Source: Microbacterium sp. 67-17 (GTDB lineage Bacteria; Actinomycetota; Actinomycetes; Actinomycetales; Microbacteriaceae). Taken from it: a DNA stretch of 61,997 bases. The stretch is taken from contig NZ_MKTR01000025.1 in assembly GCF_001898325.1 (NCBI RefSeq), forward strand, positions 1-61,997, written 5' to 3'. Positions within the stretch are counted from its first letter, which is position 1, and every line of letters starts with the position of its first letter. The notes beneath the pieces were generated by a model. The model did not search any database and was not told the DNA's origin. It was given only the letters and a program-made list of their open reading frames with translations. Both the position numbers and the translations under genes were made by a program. Positions 17,155 to 27,876 of the stretch are shown here, in pieces.

Positions 17155-17808
17155 ATGGCACTCACCCGCACCGAGATGGCCGCCCGCGCCGCGCAGGAAC
17201 TCGCCGACGGCGCCTACGTCAATCTGGGGATCGGCCTGCCGACCCTCGTGCCCAACTACGTTCCAGCCGGCGTCACCGTCGTGCTGCAGTCCGAGAACGG
17301 CATCCTGGGCGTGGGGCCCTACCCGCAGGAAGCGGACGTCGATCCCGACCTCATCAACGCCGGGAAGGAGACCGTGACGACCCTGCCGGGCGCCGCGTTC
17401 TTCGATTCCGCGACGAGCTTTGGGATGATCCGCGGCGGCAAAATCGACGCCGCCATCCTCGGGGCGATGCAGGTTTCGGCATCCGGCGACCTTGCCAACT
17501 GGATGATCCCCGGAAGGATGGTCAAGGGTCCCGGCGGGGCGATGGATCTCGTGCACGGCGCCGCGAAGGTGATCGTTCTGATGGAGCACGTCGCCAAAGA
17601 CGGGACGCCGAAGATCGTCAGCAACTGCTCGCTGCCGCTGACCGGCAAGGGTGTGGTCGACCGCATCATCACCGACCTGGCGGTCCTCGACGTGACGCCC
17701 CAGGGACTCGTGCTCGTCGAGCTTGCGCCCGGCGTCAGCGTCGAGGATGTCGTTGCTGCGACCGAGCCCGAGATCACCGTGTCGAGCAACCTTAAGGTGG
17801 AGGCATGA
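17155..17808 (+). CDS. scoB: 3-oxoacid CoA-transferase subunit B
   Basis: The 217-residue protein has the beta-subunit catalytic motif [11 protein letters not shown], where the Glu is the CoA-carrying residue. Also seen are [15 protein letters not shown] near the N-terminus and [17 protein letters not shown] near the C-terminus, all family hallmarks. ATG at 17155 follows the subunit A stop by one base, with GGAAGGAG upstream. The stop overlaps the thiolase start. Confidence 0.9.
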   Translation: MALTRTEMAARAAQELADGAYVNLGIGLPTLVPNYVPAGVTVVLQSENGILGVGPYPQEADVDPDLINAGKETVTTLPGAAFFDSATSFGMIRGGKIDAAILGAMQVSASGDLANWMIPGRMVKGPGGAMDLVHGAAKVIVLMEHVAKDGTPKIVSNCSLPLTGKGVVDRIITDLAVLDVTPQGLVLVELAPGVSVEDVVAATEPEITVSSNLKVEA

Positions 17809-18989
17809 ACCACGAGGATGTCGTCATTGTCGGCGCCGCACGCACCCCGCAAGGCCGCCTGAAGGGGCAGCTGTCATCGCTGCCATCCACCGCCCTCGGC
17901 AGCATCGCGATCCGCGGTGCGCTCGAGAAGGCCGGGATCGGCCCCGAGGTCGTCGACGCCGTTCTGGTCGGCCAGGTGCTTCCCGCGGGTGCGGGACAGA
18001 ACCCTGCCCGCCAGGCCGCGATCGGCGCCGGGATCGGCTGGGATGTTCACGCATCGTCGATCAACAAAGTGTGCCTGTCGGGTCTCACTGCCGTCATCGA
18101 CGCCGCCCGCATGGTGCGCCTCGGAGATGCCCGGGTCGTCGTCGCGGCGGGCATGGAGTCGATGTCGCAGGCGCCGCATCTGCTCATGGGATCGCGCGAG
18201 GGCTGGTCGTACGGATCCATCGAGGTGCTCGACCACATGGCCCACGATGGTCTGACTGACGCGTTCGACCGCGAGAGCATGGGCGGCTCGACAGAGCGAC
18301 ACAACGCCCGCTACGAGGTCACGCGCGAAGATCAGGATGCCGTCGCCGCCCGCTCCCACCAGCGCGCAGCTGCCGCGTGGGAAGCCGAGGTGTTCGCCGA
18401 CGAGATCGTTCCCGTAGAGATTCCGCAGCGCAAGGGCGACCCGAAGCTGGTGACGCGAGACGAGGGCATCCGTGCCGAGACGACAGTCGATACCCTCGCC
18501 GGCCTCCGTCCTGCCTTCTCGAAAGACGGCACCATCACGGCGGGCAATTCCTCGCAGATCTCCGACGGCGCCTCGGCCGTGATCGTCACGAGCCGCGCGC
18601 ACGCCGATGAGAACGGCTGGCCCGTGCTCGCCGTCATCGGGTCAGCGGGTCAGGTCGCAGGCCCCGACAACACTCTCCACGCCCAACCTGCCCGGGCGAT
18701 CCTGGCCGCATGCGAGCGAGAGGGAATCGCCGCTTCCGATCTGGATTTCGTCGAGATCAACGAGGCGTTCGGTGCGGTGGTTGCACGCTCTCAAGCAGAG
18801 CTCGGCCTGCCCGACGAGGTCGTCAACATCCACGGCGGCGGCATTGCGATCGGTCACCCGATCGGCGCATCGGGCAACCGGCTCGTCGTGCACACCGTGT
18901 ATGAACTGCTGCACCGCGGTGGTGGGACCGCCGCAGTCGCGCTTTGCGGGGGCGGCGGTCAGGGCGACGCGCTGATCCTCAAGCGCTGA
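17805..18989 (+). CDS. Acetyl-CoA acetyltransferase (thiolase)
   Basis: The 394-residue thiolase has the nucleophile Cys in [11 protein letters not shown] (about 88), the NEAFGAVVA motif, the His in [16 protein letters not shown] and the second Cys in [11 protein letters not shown]. It should cleave acetoacetyl-CoA to two acetyl-CoA in this degradative setting; the reverse is also chemically possible. ATG overlaps the scoB stop (ATGA), so transferase and thiolase are coupled. This is the last gene of the catabolic locus. Confidence 0.92.
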   Translation: MNHEDVVIVGAARTPQGRLKGQLSSLPSTALGSIAIRGALEKAGIGPEVVDAVLVGQVLPAGAGQNPARQAAIGAGIGWDVHASSINKVCLSGLTAVIDAARMVRLGDARVVVAAGMESMSQAPHLLMGSREGWSYGSIEVLDHMAHDGLTDAFDRESMGGSTERHNARYEVTREDQDAVAARSHQRAAAAWEAEVFADEIVPVEIPQRKGDPKLVTRDEGIRAETTVDTLAGLRPAFSKDGTITAGNSSQISDGASAVIVTSRAHADENGWPVLAVIGSAGQVAGPDNTLHAQPARAILAACEREGIAASDLDFVEINEAFGAVVARSQAELGLPDEVVNIHGGGIAIGHPIGASGNRLVVHTVYELLHRGGGTAAVALCGGGGQGDALILKR

Positions 18990-19006
18990 GTGGGGATCAG
19001 CGCTGC

Positions 19007-19234
19007 CTAGTCCTTGAGGCGCCGCGCGGCGGGGGAGTCGGCGGGGACCGGCTTGCCCTGGTCGATGCGACGCATGTCGATGATCGCCCCGACAGCCAGT
19101 GCGACAGTGATGGCCCAGCTGATCCATGCCAGCGCGGTTCGCCACGTGAACGTTTCCTCCCGGAGCGCGCGAAGGAGCGAGAAGCCCGAGATGACTGCTC
19201 CGATGATGCCGGTTCCGAAGAGGTACTTGCCCAT
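19007..19234 (-). CDS. Small two-helix membrane protein, unknown function
   Basis: The 75-residue frame starts MGKYLFGTGIIGAVISGFSL and has two hydrophobic segments (about 5-20 and 32-50) separated by a charged loop (RALREETFTWRT). It ends in a polar tail DMRRIDQGKPVPADS. The ATG at 19234 was chosen because the upstream extension loses coding character and overlaps the start of otsA in antisense. It is convergent with the thiolase gene. I do not recognise the family. Confidence 0.6.
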   Translation of the reverse strand: MGKYLFGTGIIGAVISGFSLLRALREETFTWRTALAWISWAITVALAVGAIIDMRRIDQGKPVPADSPAARRLKD

Positions 19235-19339
19235 GCGAACCACGGTACACATCAGCTCGCCGCTGTCCACCCCCGGCCTGCAACCCGGTGAAGCAGCTAG
19301 CCTGGGAGCGCCCGCGTCCGCCACTGTGAAGGAGCTCGC

Positions 19340-20734
19340 GTGTCGCAAGCTGATTTCGTCGTCGTTGCCAACCGCCTCCCTGTGGACCGTGATGACGACG
19401 GCGGATGGCGGCGCTCTCCGGGTGGTCTGGTCACAGCACTCGAGCCCGTGATGCGCAAGGCCGAAGGTGCCTGGGTGGGGTGGGCCGGCAAGCCGGGCCT
19501 CGACCTGGAGCCGTTCGACTTCGAGGGCACGCATCTGGTGCCGATCACCCTCAGTGCCGAGGAGATCCAGAACTACTACGAGGGGTTCTCGAACGACACG
19601 ATCTGGCCCCTGTACCACGATGTGATCGCCGCTCCCCGGTATCGCCGCGTGTGGTGGGATGCCTACGTCGATGTGAACCGGCGCTTCGCCGAAGCGTCGG
19701 CCGACGCCGCCGCCGAGGGTGCGACGGTCTGGGTTCAGGACTACCAGCTGCAACTCGTGCCGGCGATGCTGCGCTCGATGCGGCCCGACCTCACGATCGG
19801 CTATTTCCACCACATCCCTTTCCCGGCATATGGCCTGTTCTCACAGTTGCCGTGGCGTCGTCAGGTACTCGAGGGACTCCTCGGGGCCGACGTCGTCGGC
19901 TTCCAGCGGGTGGCGGATGCCGGCAACTTCGCCCGCGCTGTGCGTCGCCAGTTCCACTACACGACCAAGGCCTCGGGCATCACCGTGCCTCTTGAGGACG
20001 GCAGCACGCGAAACGTCCTCGCCAAGGCGTTCCCGATCTCGATCGACGCCGAGTCGTACATCGAACTCGCGCAGCGTCCCGAGATCCAGGCCCGGGCCAA
20101 GGAGATCCGCGAGAGCCTCGGCAACCCCAAGACGGTGATGCTCGGGGTCGACCGGCTGGACTACACGAAGGGTATCCGCCATCGCCTCAAGGCTTTCGGC
20201 GAGCTTCTGCAAGACGGCAAGCTCAGCGTCGAAGACGCGACCCTCGTGCAGGTGGCAAGCCCCAGTCGCGAACGTGTGGAGGCCTACATCCAACTGCGCG
20301 ACGAGATCGAGCTGACGGTTGGCCGCATCAACGGTGACTTCGACACGATGGATCACACCGCCATCCGCTACCTGCACCAGGCGTTCCCGCGCGAAGAGAT
20401 GGTTGCGCTATACCTCGCCGCCGATGTCATGCTCGTCACGGCGCTGCGCGACGGCATGAATCTCGTCGCCAAGGAGTATGTCGCGAGCCGCATCGACAAC
20501 CGCGGGGTGCTGCTGCTGAGCGAGTTCGCCGGCGCTGCCGACGAGCTCGGGTCGGCGATCCGCATCAACCCGCACGACATCGGTGGCATGAAGGACGCAA
20601 TCATGCGCGCCATCGAGATGCCGGGCGCTGAGCAGGGGCGACGGATGCGATCATTGCGACGGCGCGTGCTCGAACACGACGTCAGCGACTGGTCCAAGTC
20701 TTTCCTGGAAGCGCTCGCCACCGCGAAGCGCTGA
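19340..20734 (+). CDS. otsA: Alpha,alpha-trehalose-phosphate synthase (UDP/GDP-forming)
   Basis: The 464-residue GT20 enzyme starts FVVVANRLPVDRDDDGGWRR, with the sugar-nucleotide loop SPGGLVTALEP. It also contains VWVQDYQLQLVPAMLR, GYFHHIPFP, GVDRLDYTKGIRHRL, RDGMNLVAKEYVASR and SEFAGAADEL, all OtsA landmarks. It makes trehalose 6-phosphate from a nucleotide-glucose donor and glucose 6-phosphate. GTG at 19340 has GAAGGAG 6 bp upstream. otsB follows after 32 bp. Confidence 0.96.
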   Translation: MSQADFVVVANRLPVDRDDDGGWRRSPGGLVTALEPVMRKAEGAWVGWAGKPGLDLEPFDFEGTHLVPITLSAEEIQNYYEGFSNDTIWPLYHDVIAAPRYRRVWWDAYVDVNRRFAEASADAAAEGATVWVQDYQLQLVPAMLRSMRPDLTIGYFHHIPFPAYGLFSQLPWRRQVLEGLLGADVVGFQRVADAGNFARAVRRQFHYTTKASGITVPLEDGSTRNVLAKAFPISIDAESYIELAQRPEIQARAKEIRESLGNPKTVMLGVDRLDYTKGIRHRLKAFGELLQDGKLSVEDATLVQVASPSRERVEAYIQLRDEIELTVGRINGDFDTMDHTAIRYLHQAFPREEMVALYLAADVMLVTALRDGMNLVAKEYVASRIDNRGVLLLSEFAGAADELGSAIRINPHDIGGMKDAIMRAIEMPGAEQGRRMRSLRRRVLEHDVSDWSKSFLEALATAKR

Positions 20735-20766
20735 GACATCCGAACGTCCGAACCCGAAAGCCCGAG

Positions 20767-21585
20767 ATGACGACTCCCGACGCCCATCCCGATTCCGACG
20801 CTGTTGCCCTCGAGGTGCGAGAAGCTCTCGCCACTGTCGCGGGTGTCCCGACCCTGCTGGTCGCCCTCGACTTCGACGGCACGCTTTCGCCCCACGTGGA
20901 AGACCCCATGACCGCCCGGATGCTCCCCGCCGCGCGTGACGCGGTCAATGCCCTGGCCGCGCTGCCGAACACGGTCGTGGCCCTGGTGTCGGGACGGAGC
21001 CTTGTTGACCTGCGGATCATCGCCGAGCACACCGATGACTCGCCGATCACCCTGGCCGCCTCGCACGGCGCGGAGTACTGGTTCCCGAGTGAGGGCGCCG
21101 TCGAGCCGGCTGAGGATGACGCGGAGCGGGGCCTCCGTGACCTGCTGCGCGCTCGTGCCGAAGAGATCGCCTCGGACTACGAGGGCGTCTGGATCGAGCC
21201 GAAGACCTTCGGGTTCGGCGTCCACACCCGCAATGCCACCGAGGAGGCCGGCGAGAAGGCAGCCGCCGCCGTCGACGAGATGGTCGCCGGCGCAGCTCCC
21301 GACTGGCGGCGCCGAACCGGCAAGAAGATCGTGGAGTATGCGTTCCGTCACGAGGGCAAAGACAGCGCCATCGCGAACCTTCGGGAGCGCGTTCGCGCCG
21401 ATGCCGTGCTGTTCGCCGGTGACGACACGACTGATGAGGATGCCTTGCGCAGCCTGCAGCCACAGGATCTCGGCATCCACGTGGGCGCCGGCGAGACCGC
21501 GGCGCGCGTGAGTGTGCCCAACATCCCTGCGATGGCTGCAACGTTGGTCGAGCTCGCGGATCAGCGGCGCCACGCGCAGGAATAG
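20767..21585 (+). CDS. otsB: Trehalose-6-phosphate phosphatase
   Basis: The 272-residue HAD phosphatase has motif I LVALDFDGTLSP (about 33-44), motif II LVSGRSLVDL, the conserved ASHGAEYW, and the C-terminal FAGDDTTDEDALRSL holding the metal Asp residues. It removes phosphate from trehalose 6-phosphate to give trehalose. It follows otsA in the same operon. Its stop codon TAG is part of the -10 box (TAGACT) of the next gene, ilvD. Confidence 0.95.
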   Translation: MTTPDAHPDSDAVALEVREALATVAGVPTLLVALDFDGTLSPHVEDPMTARMLPAARDAVNALAALPNTVVALVSGRSLVDLRIIAEHTDDSPITLAASHGAEYWFPSEGAVEPAEDDAERGLRDLLRARAEEIASDYEGVWIEPKTFGFGVHTRNATEEAGEKAAAAVDEMVAGAAPDWRRRTGKKIVEYAFRHEGKDSAIANLRERVRADAVLFAGDDTTDEDALRSLQPQDLGIHVGAGETAARVSVPNIPAMAATLVELADQRRHAQE

Positions 21586-21588
21586 ACT
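21583..21588 (+). promoter_or_regulatory. -10 box of a leaderless ilvD transcript
   Basis: TAGACT lies exactly 6 nt before the ilvD ATG and there is no Shine-Dalgarno. The geometry places the transcription start at or next to the ATG. The box overlaps the otsB stop codon. Confidence 0.5.
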
Positions 21589-21594
21589 TCGAGC

Positions 21595-23301
21595 ATGGCC
21601 CCGCACGACAGCACCATTGACATCAAACCTCGGAGCCGGGTCGTCACCGACGGCATCGAAGCCACCACCTCCCGCGGAATGCTCCGCGCCGTGGGGATGG
21701 GTGACGAGGACTGGGACAAGCCCCAGATCGGCATCGCCTCGAGCTGGAACGAGATCACCCCCTGCAACCTGAGCCTGGACCGCCTCGCTCAGGGCGCGAA
21801 AGAGGGCGTGCACTCCGGTGGCGGCTACCCGCTCCAGTTCGGCACCATCTCCGTCTCGGACGGAATCTCGATGGGCCACGAGGGAATGCACTTCTCCCTC
21901 GTCAGCCGCGAGGTCATCGCCGACTCGGTCGAGACCGTCGTCATGGCAGAGCGCCTCGATGGGACCGTCCTGCTGGCAGGCTGCGACAAGTCCATCCCCG
22001 GGATGCTGATGGCAAGTGCCCGCCTCGACCTCTCGAGCGTCTTCCTCTACGCCGGTTCGATCGCACCCGGTTGGGTCAAGCTCAGCGATGGCACCGAGAA
22101 GGACATCACGATCATCGACTCCTTCGAAGGCGTCGGGGCGTGCCTGTCGGGCCGCATGAGCGAAGCAGACCTCAAGCGCATCGAGTGCGCCTTCGCCCCC
22201 GGTGAGGGAGCGTGCGGCGGCATGTACACCGCCAACACGATGGCCTCGGTCGCCGAGGCCCTCGGGCTGAGCCTTCCGGGTTCTGCGGCACCGCCGTCGG
22301 CTGACCGCCGCCGCGACGCGTACGCGCATCGCTCGGGCGAGGCTGTCGTCAACCTGCTGAAGCTCGGGATCACGACCCGCGACATCCTGACGAAGGAAGC
22401 ATTCGAGAATGCGATCGCCCTCGCGATGGCGCTCGGTGGCTCGACGAATGTCGTGCTGCACCTCCTCGCGATTGCTCGCGAGGCTGACGTCGACCTCGAT
22501 CTACACGACTTCAACCGCATCGGCGACAAGGTTCCTCACGTCGCCGACATGAAGCCGTTCGGCCAGTACGTCATGAACGACGTCGACCGCCACGGTGGCA
22601 TCCCGGTCATCATGAAGGCGATGCTCGATGAGGGGCTGCTGCACGGTGACGCGCTCACCGTGACCGGCAAGACCCTCGCTGAGAACCTCGCTGACTTGAA
22701 CCCCGACCCGGTGGACGGCACCGTCATCCACGCGTTTGACAACCCCATCCACGAGACAGGCGGCATCACGGTCCTGCACGGCACGATGGCCCCCGAGGGA
22801 GCCGTCGTGAAGTCTGCGGGCTTCGACAGCGACGTCTTCGAAGGGCCCGCACGCGTGTTCGAGCGCGAGCGTGCCGCCATGGATGCCCTCGAGGCCGGGG
22901 AGATCTCGGCGGGCGATGTCGTCATCATCCGCTACGAGGGCCCGAAGGGTGGCCCCGGAATGCGGGAAATGCTCGCGATCACGGCTGCCATCAAGGGCGC
23001 TGGGCTCGGAAAAGATGTACTACTCTTGACAGACGGCAGATTCTCGGGCGGCACAACCGGCCTGTGCATCGGCCACATAGCACCCGAAGCGGTCGACGCA
23101 GGTCCGATCGCCTTCGTGCGCGATGGTGATCTGATACGGGTCGATATCGCAGCTCGCTCCCTCGACCTACTCGTCGACGAGGCTGAGCTGAGTTCCCGCC
23201 GGCAGGGCTGGGAGCCGCTTCCTCCGCGCTATACCCGTGGCGTTCTTGCCAAGTACACGCGACTCGTGCGTTCGGCATCCGAAGGCGCGACGACGAACTA
23301 G
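21595..23301 (+). CDS. ilvD: Dihydroxy-acid dehydratase
   Basis: The 568-residue enzyme has the Fe-S/metal Cys sites [10 protein letters not shown] (about 121-130), [10 protein letters not shown] and [14 protein letters not shown]. The C-terminal [20 protein letters not shown] is typical of IlvD. It dehydrates 2,3-dihydroxy-isovalerate and 2,3-dihydroxy-3-methylvalerate to the 2-keto acids in valine and isoleucine synthesis. ilvB follows after 44 bp, so ilvD may be transcribed alone or with ilvBNC. A leaderless start is likely. Confidence 0.95.
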   Translation: MAPHDSTIDIKPRSRVVTDGIEATTSRGMLRAVGMGDEDWDKPQIGIASSWNEITPCNLSLDRLAQGAKEGVHSGGGYPLQFGTISVSDGISMGHEGMHFSLVSREVIADSVETVVMAERLDGTVLLAGCDKSIPGMLMASARLDLSSVFLYAGSIAPGWVKLSDGTEKDITIIDSFEGVGACLSGRMSEADLKRIECAFAPGEGACGGMYTANTMASVAEALGLSLPGSAAPPSADRRRDAYAHRSGEAVVNLLKLGITTRDILTKEAFENAIALAMALGGSTNVVLHLLAIAREADVDLDLHDFNRIGDKVPHVADMKPFGQYVMNDVDRHGGIPVIMKAMLDEGLLHGDALTVTGKTLAENLADLNPDPVDGTVIHAFDNPIHETGGITVLHGTMAPEGAVVKSAGFDSDVFEGPARVFERERAAMDALEAGEISAGDVVIIRYEGPKGGPGMREMLAITAAIKGAGLGKDVLLLTDGRFSGGTTGLCIGHIAPEAVDAGPIAFVRDGDLIRVDIAARSLDLLVDEAELSSRRQGWEPLPPRYTRGVLAKYTRLVRSASEGATTN

Positions 23302-23345
23302 GCGTTCTCTCTCGCAACTCTCGACATCCATCGCAAGGAATCATC

Positions 23346-25148
23346 ATGTCTTCCGACATCGCCACGGCCGTGCCCCGGCCCCCCGCTCGCGGCGCTTCGG
23401 CGCCTGTGATGACCGGGGCTGAGGCGGTCGTCCGTTCCCTCGATCTGCTGGGTGTGTCCGATGTGTTCGGGCTGCCCGGCGGCGCGATCATGCCTGTCTA
23501 CGACCCGCTCATGGACGACGAGGCGGTCCGCCACATCCTCGTTCGCCACGAGCAGGGTGCCGGACACGCCGCCGAAGGGTATGCCTCGGCATCCGGCAAG
23601 GTGGGTGTTGCCATCGCCACGTCGGGACCCGGAGCGACCAACCTCGTCACGGCGATCGCGGATGCCTACATGGACTCCGTTCCGCTGCTGTGCATCACGG
23701 GCCAGGTCTTCTCGAACCTCATGGGAACCGACGCTTTCCAGGAAGCCGACATCGTCGGGATCACGATGCCGATCACGAAGCACTCGTTCCTCGTGAAGCG
23801 CGCCGAAGACATCCCTGGCGCGCTCGCCGCAGCCTACGAGATCGCTTCGACGGGTCGTCCCGGTCCCGTCCTGGTGGACATCACGAAGGACGCCCAGCAG
23901 GCCGAGGCGCCGTTCGTCTGGCCGCCGCAGATCGACCTGCCGGGGTACCGCCCGGTCACCAAGGCTCACGGCAAGCAGATCCAAGCGGCTGCGCAGTTGA
24001 TCGCCGAAGCCGAGAAGCCGGTTCTGTACGTCGGCGGCGGCATCATCCGCTCCCGCGCCTCGGAGCAGCTGCTCGCGCTGGCCGAGGCGACCGGTGCGCC
24101 GGTTGTCACGACGCTCATGGCGCGGGGTGCGTTCCCCGACTCGCACGAGCAGAACCTCGGCATGCCCGGCATGCACGGCACGGTTCCTGCTGTGCTCGCG
24201 CTGCAGGAGTCCGACCTCATCGTGGCTCTCGGTGCCCGATTCGATGACCGTGTGACCGGCAAGGCGTCACACTTCGCGCCGCACGCGAAGGTCATCCACG
24301 TCGACATCGACCCCGCCGAGATCTCGAAAATCCGCGCTGCAGACGTTCCGATCGTGGGTGACCTGCGTGAGGTGCTGGTTGATCTCGAGGCCGCGTTCCG
24401 CGCCAACACCGACGCCGGCCGCGCCGACATCACCCAGTGGTGGGCCTACCTCAAGGGCCTCCGCAACGAGTTCCCCCTCGGCTACGCCCCCACAACCGAC
24501 GGCCTCCTGGCGCCGCAGCAGGTCATCCAGCGGATCGGTGAGCTCACCGGCCCCGAGGCCGTATACGCCGCAGGCGTCGGTCAGCACCAGATGTGGGCTG
24601 CCCAGTTCATCAAGTACGAGCGCCCCAACGCCTGGCTGAACTCGGGCGGCGCCGGCACCATGGGCTACGCGGTTCCCGCCGCGATGGGCGCGAAGGTCGC
24701 CGAGCCGGATCGTGTCGTGTGGGCGATCGACGGTGACGGATGCTTCCAGATGACCAATCAGGAGCTCGCCACCTGCGTGCTCAACGACATCCCGATCAAG
24801 GTCGCGATCATCAACAACTCGTCACTCGGGATGGTGCGTCAGTGGCAGACGCTGTTCTTCAACGGCCGCCACTCCAACACCGACCTGAACACAGGTCACG
24901 GCACCGCGCGGGTACCGGACTTCGTCAAGTTGGCTGAGGCGTACGGATGCCTCGCGCTGCGCGTCGAGAAGGAAGACGAGATCGACGACGCGATTCGCAC
25001 TGCCCTGGAGACCAACGATCGCCCCGTCGTCATCGACTTCGTCGTGTCGGCCGACGCCATGGTGTGGCCGATGGTGCCGCAGGGTGTCGGAAACAGTGAG
25101 ATCCAGTACGCGCGTGAGCACGCCCCGAGCTTCGATCAGGAGGACTGA
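23346..25148 (+). CDS. ilvB: Acetolactate synthase large (catalytic) subunit
   Basis: The 600-residue ThDP enzyme has the catalytic Glu in [13 protein letters not shown] (about 61-73), the middle domain with [20 protein letters not shown], and the ThDP motif [15 protein letters not shown] running to the [12 protein letters not shown] quasi-loop. It condenses pyruvate (or pyruvate and 2-ketobutyrate) to acetolactate or acetohydroxybutyrate. AAGGAA lies before the ATG at 23346. A non-conserved N-terminal 20-residue Pro/Arg/Ala stretch precedes the core. Just 3 bp separate it from ilvN. Confidence 0.96.
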   Translation: MSSDIATAVPRPPARGASAPVMTGAEAVVRSLDLLGVSDVFGLPGGAIMPVYDPLMDDEAVRHILVRHEQGAGHAAEGYASASGKVGVAIATSGPGATNLVTAIADAYMDSVPLLCITGQVFSNLMGTDAFQEADIVGITMPITKHSFLVKRAEDIPGALAAAYEIASTGRPGPVLVDITKDAQQAEAPFVWPPQIDLPGYRPVTKAHGKQIQAAAQLIAEAEKPVLYVGGGIIRSRASEQLLALAEATGAPVVTTLMARGAFPDSHEQNLGMPGMHGTVPAVLALQESDLIVALGARFDDRVTGKASHFAPHAKVIHVDIDPAEISKIRAADVPIVGDLREVLVDLEAAFRANTDAGRADITQWWAYLKGLRNEFPLGYAPTTDGLLAPQQVIQRIGELTGPEAVYAAGVGQHQMWAAQFIKYERPNAWLNSGGAGTMGYAVPAAMGAKVAEPDRVVWAIDGDGCFQMTNQELATCVLNDIPIKVAIINNSSLGMVRQWQTLFFNGRHSNTDLNTGHGTARVPDFVKLAEAYGCLALRVEKEDEIDDAIRTALETNDRPVVIDFVVSADAMVWPMVPQGVGNSEIQYAREHAPSFDQED

Positions 25149-25151
25149 GCC

Positions 25152-25661
25152 ATGACAAGCCACGTGCTGAGCCTTCTCGTTGAAGACAAGCCCGGCCTGC
25201 TGACCCGCGTCGCGGGCCTGTTCGCTCGCCGCGGTTTCAACATCGAATCCCTTGCCGTGGGAGTCACCGAGGTGCCGGGGCTGTCCCGCATCACGGTGGT
25301 CGTCGACGTCGAAGGGCTCCCGCTCGAGCAGGTGACCAAGCAGCTGAACAAGCTCGTGAACGTCATCAAGATCGTGGAGCTCGACCCCGCGGCATCCGTG
25401 CAGCGCGAGCACATGCTCGTGAAGGTACGCGCCGACAACGCGAGCCGTTCCAGCGTGCTCGAGGTCATCAATCTGTTCCGAGCGTCGGTCGTGGACTACG
25501 CTCCCGAGGCGATGGTGGTCGAGATCACCGGCGACAAGGGCAAGGTTGAGGCGTTCCTGCGCGCTATCGAGCCCTTCGGCATCAAGGAGCTCGCCCAGTC
25601 GGGCATGCTCGCCATCGGCCGCGGCGGCAAGAGCATCACCGAACGGGTCCTGCGGGGCTGA
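25152..25661 (+). CDS. ilvN: Acetolactate synthase small (regulatory) subunit
   Basis: The 169-residue protein has an N-terminal ACT domain (HVLSLLVEDKPGLLTRVAGL, then FARRGFNIESLAVG) and the C-terminal ALS_ss_C domain (FRASVVDYAPEAMVVEITGD). It activates IlvB and confers feedback inhibition by branched-chain amino acids. It follows ilvB by 3 bp. Its stop begins the first of the ACGACC repeats described in the following gap. Confidence 0.95.
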   Translation: MTSHVLSLLVEDKPGLLTRVAGLFARRGFNIESLAVGVTEVPGLSRITVVVDVEGLPLEQVTKQLNKLVNVIKIVELDPAASVQREHMLVKVRADNASRSSVLEVINLFRASVVDYAPEAMVVEITGDKGKVEAFLRAIEPFGIKELAQSGMLAIGRGGKSITERVLRG

Positions 25662-25718
25662 AACGACCACGCCGATCCGCTCCCGGTCGTTGAGCGGGCT
25701 CGGCGAGAACAAACGACC
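25661..25718 (+). promoter_or_regulatory. Mutually exclusive hairpins between ilvN and ilvC
   Basis: GGTCGTT (25685-25691) can pair with either AACGACC at 25662-25668 or AACGACC at 25712-25718. The two sites belong to a 10-bp direct repeat, AAACGACCAC. The first pairing leaves 16 nt in the loop and the second 20 nt. The arrangement allows an RNA switch upstream of ilvC, but no ligand or leader peptide is identified. Confidence 0.4.
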
Positions 25719-25730
25719 ACAATCGCATAG

Positions 25731-26774
<1,044 letters not shown>

Positions 26775-26789
26775 TCTCATCCCCTTCCG

Positions 26790-26826
26790 CCGAACCCACA
26801 CGTCCTTCCGGGGCGTGTGGGTTCGG
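26790..26826 (+). terminator. Perfect 13-bp hairpin after ilvC
   Basis: CCGAACCCACACG (26790-26802) pairs without mismatch to CGTGTGGGTTCGG (26814-26826) over an 11-nt loop. There is no U tract, as is common for actinobacterial terminators. It marks the end of the ilv operon. Confidence 0.75.
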
Positions 26827-26833
26827 TCGTCGG

Positions 26834-26839
26834 TAGGCT
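26834..26839 (+). promoter_or_regulatory. -10 box of a leaderless transcript
   Basis: TAGGCT lies 6 nt before the GTG of the next membrane-protein gene, directly after the ilvC terminator. No ribosome-binding site is seen. Confidence 0.45.
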
Positions 26840-26845
26840 GAACTC

Positions 26846-27367
26846 GTGAGCACCGACCGCGACGACGACGCCCTCTCGTGGGGGGATGACGACCCGACGC
26901 TCGATGCGGGCCCCACGTTGCCCCCGGGCTACGTGGCCGTCGGCAAGGGGAGCGAGGCGATCGCGCCGAAGCCCGGGGCAGCTGCTGATGGTGGTGTCGC
27001 CTCGGAAGCTGATGCTCTGCCTGCGCAGAGTGACCCGGGCGGTGCGGACAGTGACACTGCGCCGGCTGCGGGACTGAGCAACGCGGCGCTCATCATCCTC
27101 GGCGTCTTCGGCGGTATCTACGCCCTCGAGAGCATCGGGTGGATCATCGGTGGCTTTCGTTTGCGCCCCTATGCCGAGTTCCTAGTCGATCCGATCGCCT
27201 ACCAGGTGAGCCTCTGGCTCGCCGTGCTGACGCCGCTGATATGGTTCGTAACCGTCTTGGTCCTCACGCGGCGCGCGCGAACGTGGCTCCGGGTGCTCCT
27301 TCTACTGGCAGGAGCCCTCCTGCTGCTGCCGTGGCCATTCATCTTGGTGGGGGCGATCGGACAATGA
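26846..27367 (+). CDS. Membrane protein with acidic N-terminal tail, unknown function
   Basis: This 173-residue protein has an acidic, Pro/Ala-rich cytoplasmic tail (residues 1-75) and then three hydrophobic helices (about 77-100, 115-140 and 147-165). No enzymatic motif is present. GTG at 26846 lies 6 nt after a TAGGCT box. The stop overlaps the start of the next, similar membrane-protein gene. The pair always reads together and may form a complex. I recognise no family. Confidence 0.7.
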   Translation: MSTDRDDDALSWGDDDPTLDAGPTLPPGYVAVGKGSEAIAPKPGAAADGGVASEADALPAQSDPGGADSDTAPAAGLSNAALIILGVFGGIYALESIGWIIGGFRLRPYAEFLVDPIAYQVSLWLAVLTPLIWFVTVLVLTRRARTWLRVLLLLAGALLLLPWPFILVGAIGQ

Positions 27368-27741
27368 GCGAGAACACCAACCCGGTCACCGGCACGGAGG
27401 CCCCGGTATCCGTGCCGCCGCGCCGCGCCGCACTTCCGGTCTGGCTGATCGCGACGATCGCGGGCTTCTTCGGTCTCTTCTACGCGTACGCGGTGTGGAA
27501 TGCTTTAGCCTTCCTCATATCCCAGGCATCAGGCCTTAGCGGCGGCGGTTGGGCTTTGGTGCTTGCCGCAGTGGTCTTCCCCTTCGTTGTCTTCGCCATG
27601 GCCTTCGCGATCGGGTGGAAGCGCCGCGCTGGGGCTTTTTCCTTGGTCATGCTGACGGGGCTCGGCTTGGTCGCGGTGTTCTGGTTCAACGTCCTTGCCT
27701 ATGTGACGGTTGACTTCGTCCGCGCAGTTCTAGCTTCCTAA
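27364..27741 (+). CDS. Membrane protein, unknown function
   Basis: The 125-residue protein has a polar N-terminal 22 residues and then three or four hydrophobic helices (WLIATIAGFFGLFYAYAVW and onward). ATG at 27364 overlaps the stop of the preceding membrane-protein gene, so it was preferred over starts further upstream. A terminator-like hairpin overlaps the stop codon. Unknown function; it is coupled to its upstream neighbour. Confidence 0.7.
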   Translation: MSENTNPVTGTEAPVSVPPRRAALPVWLIATIAGFFGLFYAYAVWNALAFLISQASGLSGGGWALVLAAVVFPFVVFAMAFAIGWKRRAGAFSLVMLTGLGLVAVFWFNVLAYVTVDFVRAVLAS

Positions 27742-27760
27742 GCCCCGTCATGTGGTCGGG
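27740..27760 (+). terminator. Hairpin after the membrane-protein pair
   Basis: GCCCCG (27740-27745) pairs with CGGGGC (27755-27760) across a 9-nt loop, overlapping the stop codon of the previous gene. It separates this pair from serA. Confidence 0.45.
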
Positions 27761-27876
27761 GCGACCGGTGCGCCCACGATAGGCTGGCCACGGCCCGTCG
27801 TCATGGCGTGCGGCGCGGCATCCCCGTCATCCTGTGCACGGTTCATGCGTGCGCGTCTGCTCCGAAGGATCCACCC

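Noticed and set aside
20368..22461. 697-residue minus-strand frame over otsA, otsB and ilvD
   Set aside because: Antisense to three certain genes, with low-complexity Asp/Arg-rich translation and no domain.
27742..27876. Riboswitch upstream of serA
   Set aside because: Only a simple hairpin overlapping the previous stop codon and a -10-like box are visible. No known riboswitch motif is recognisable.
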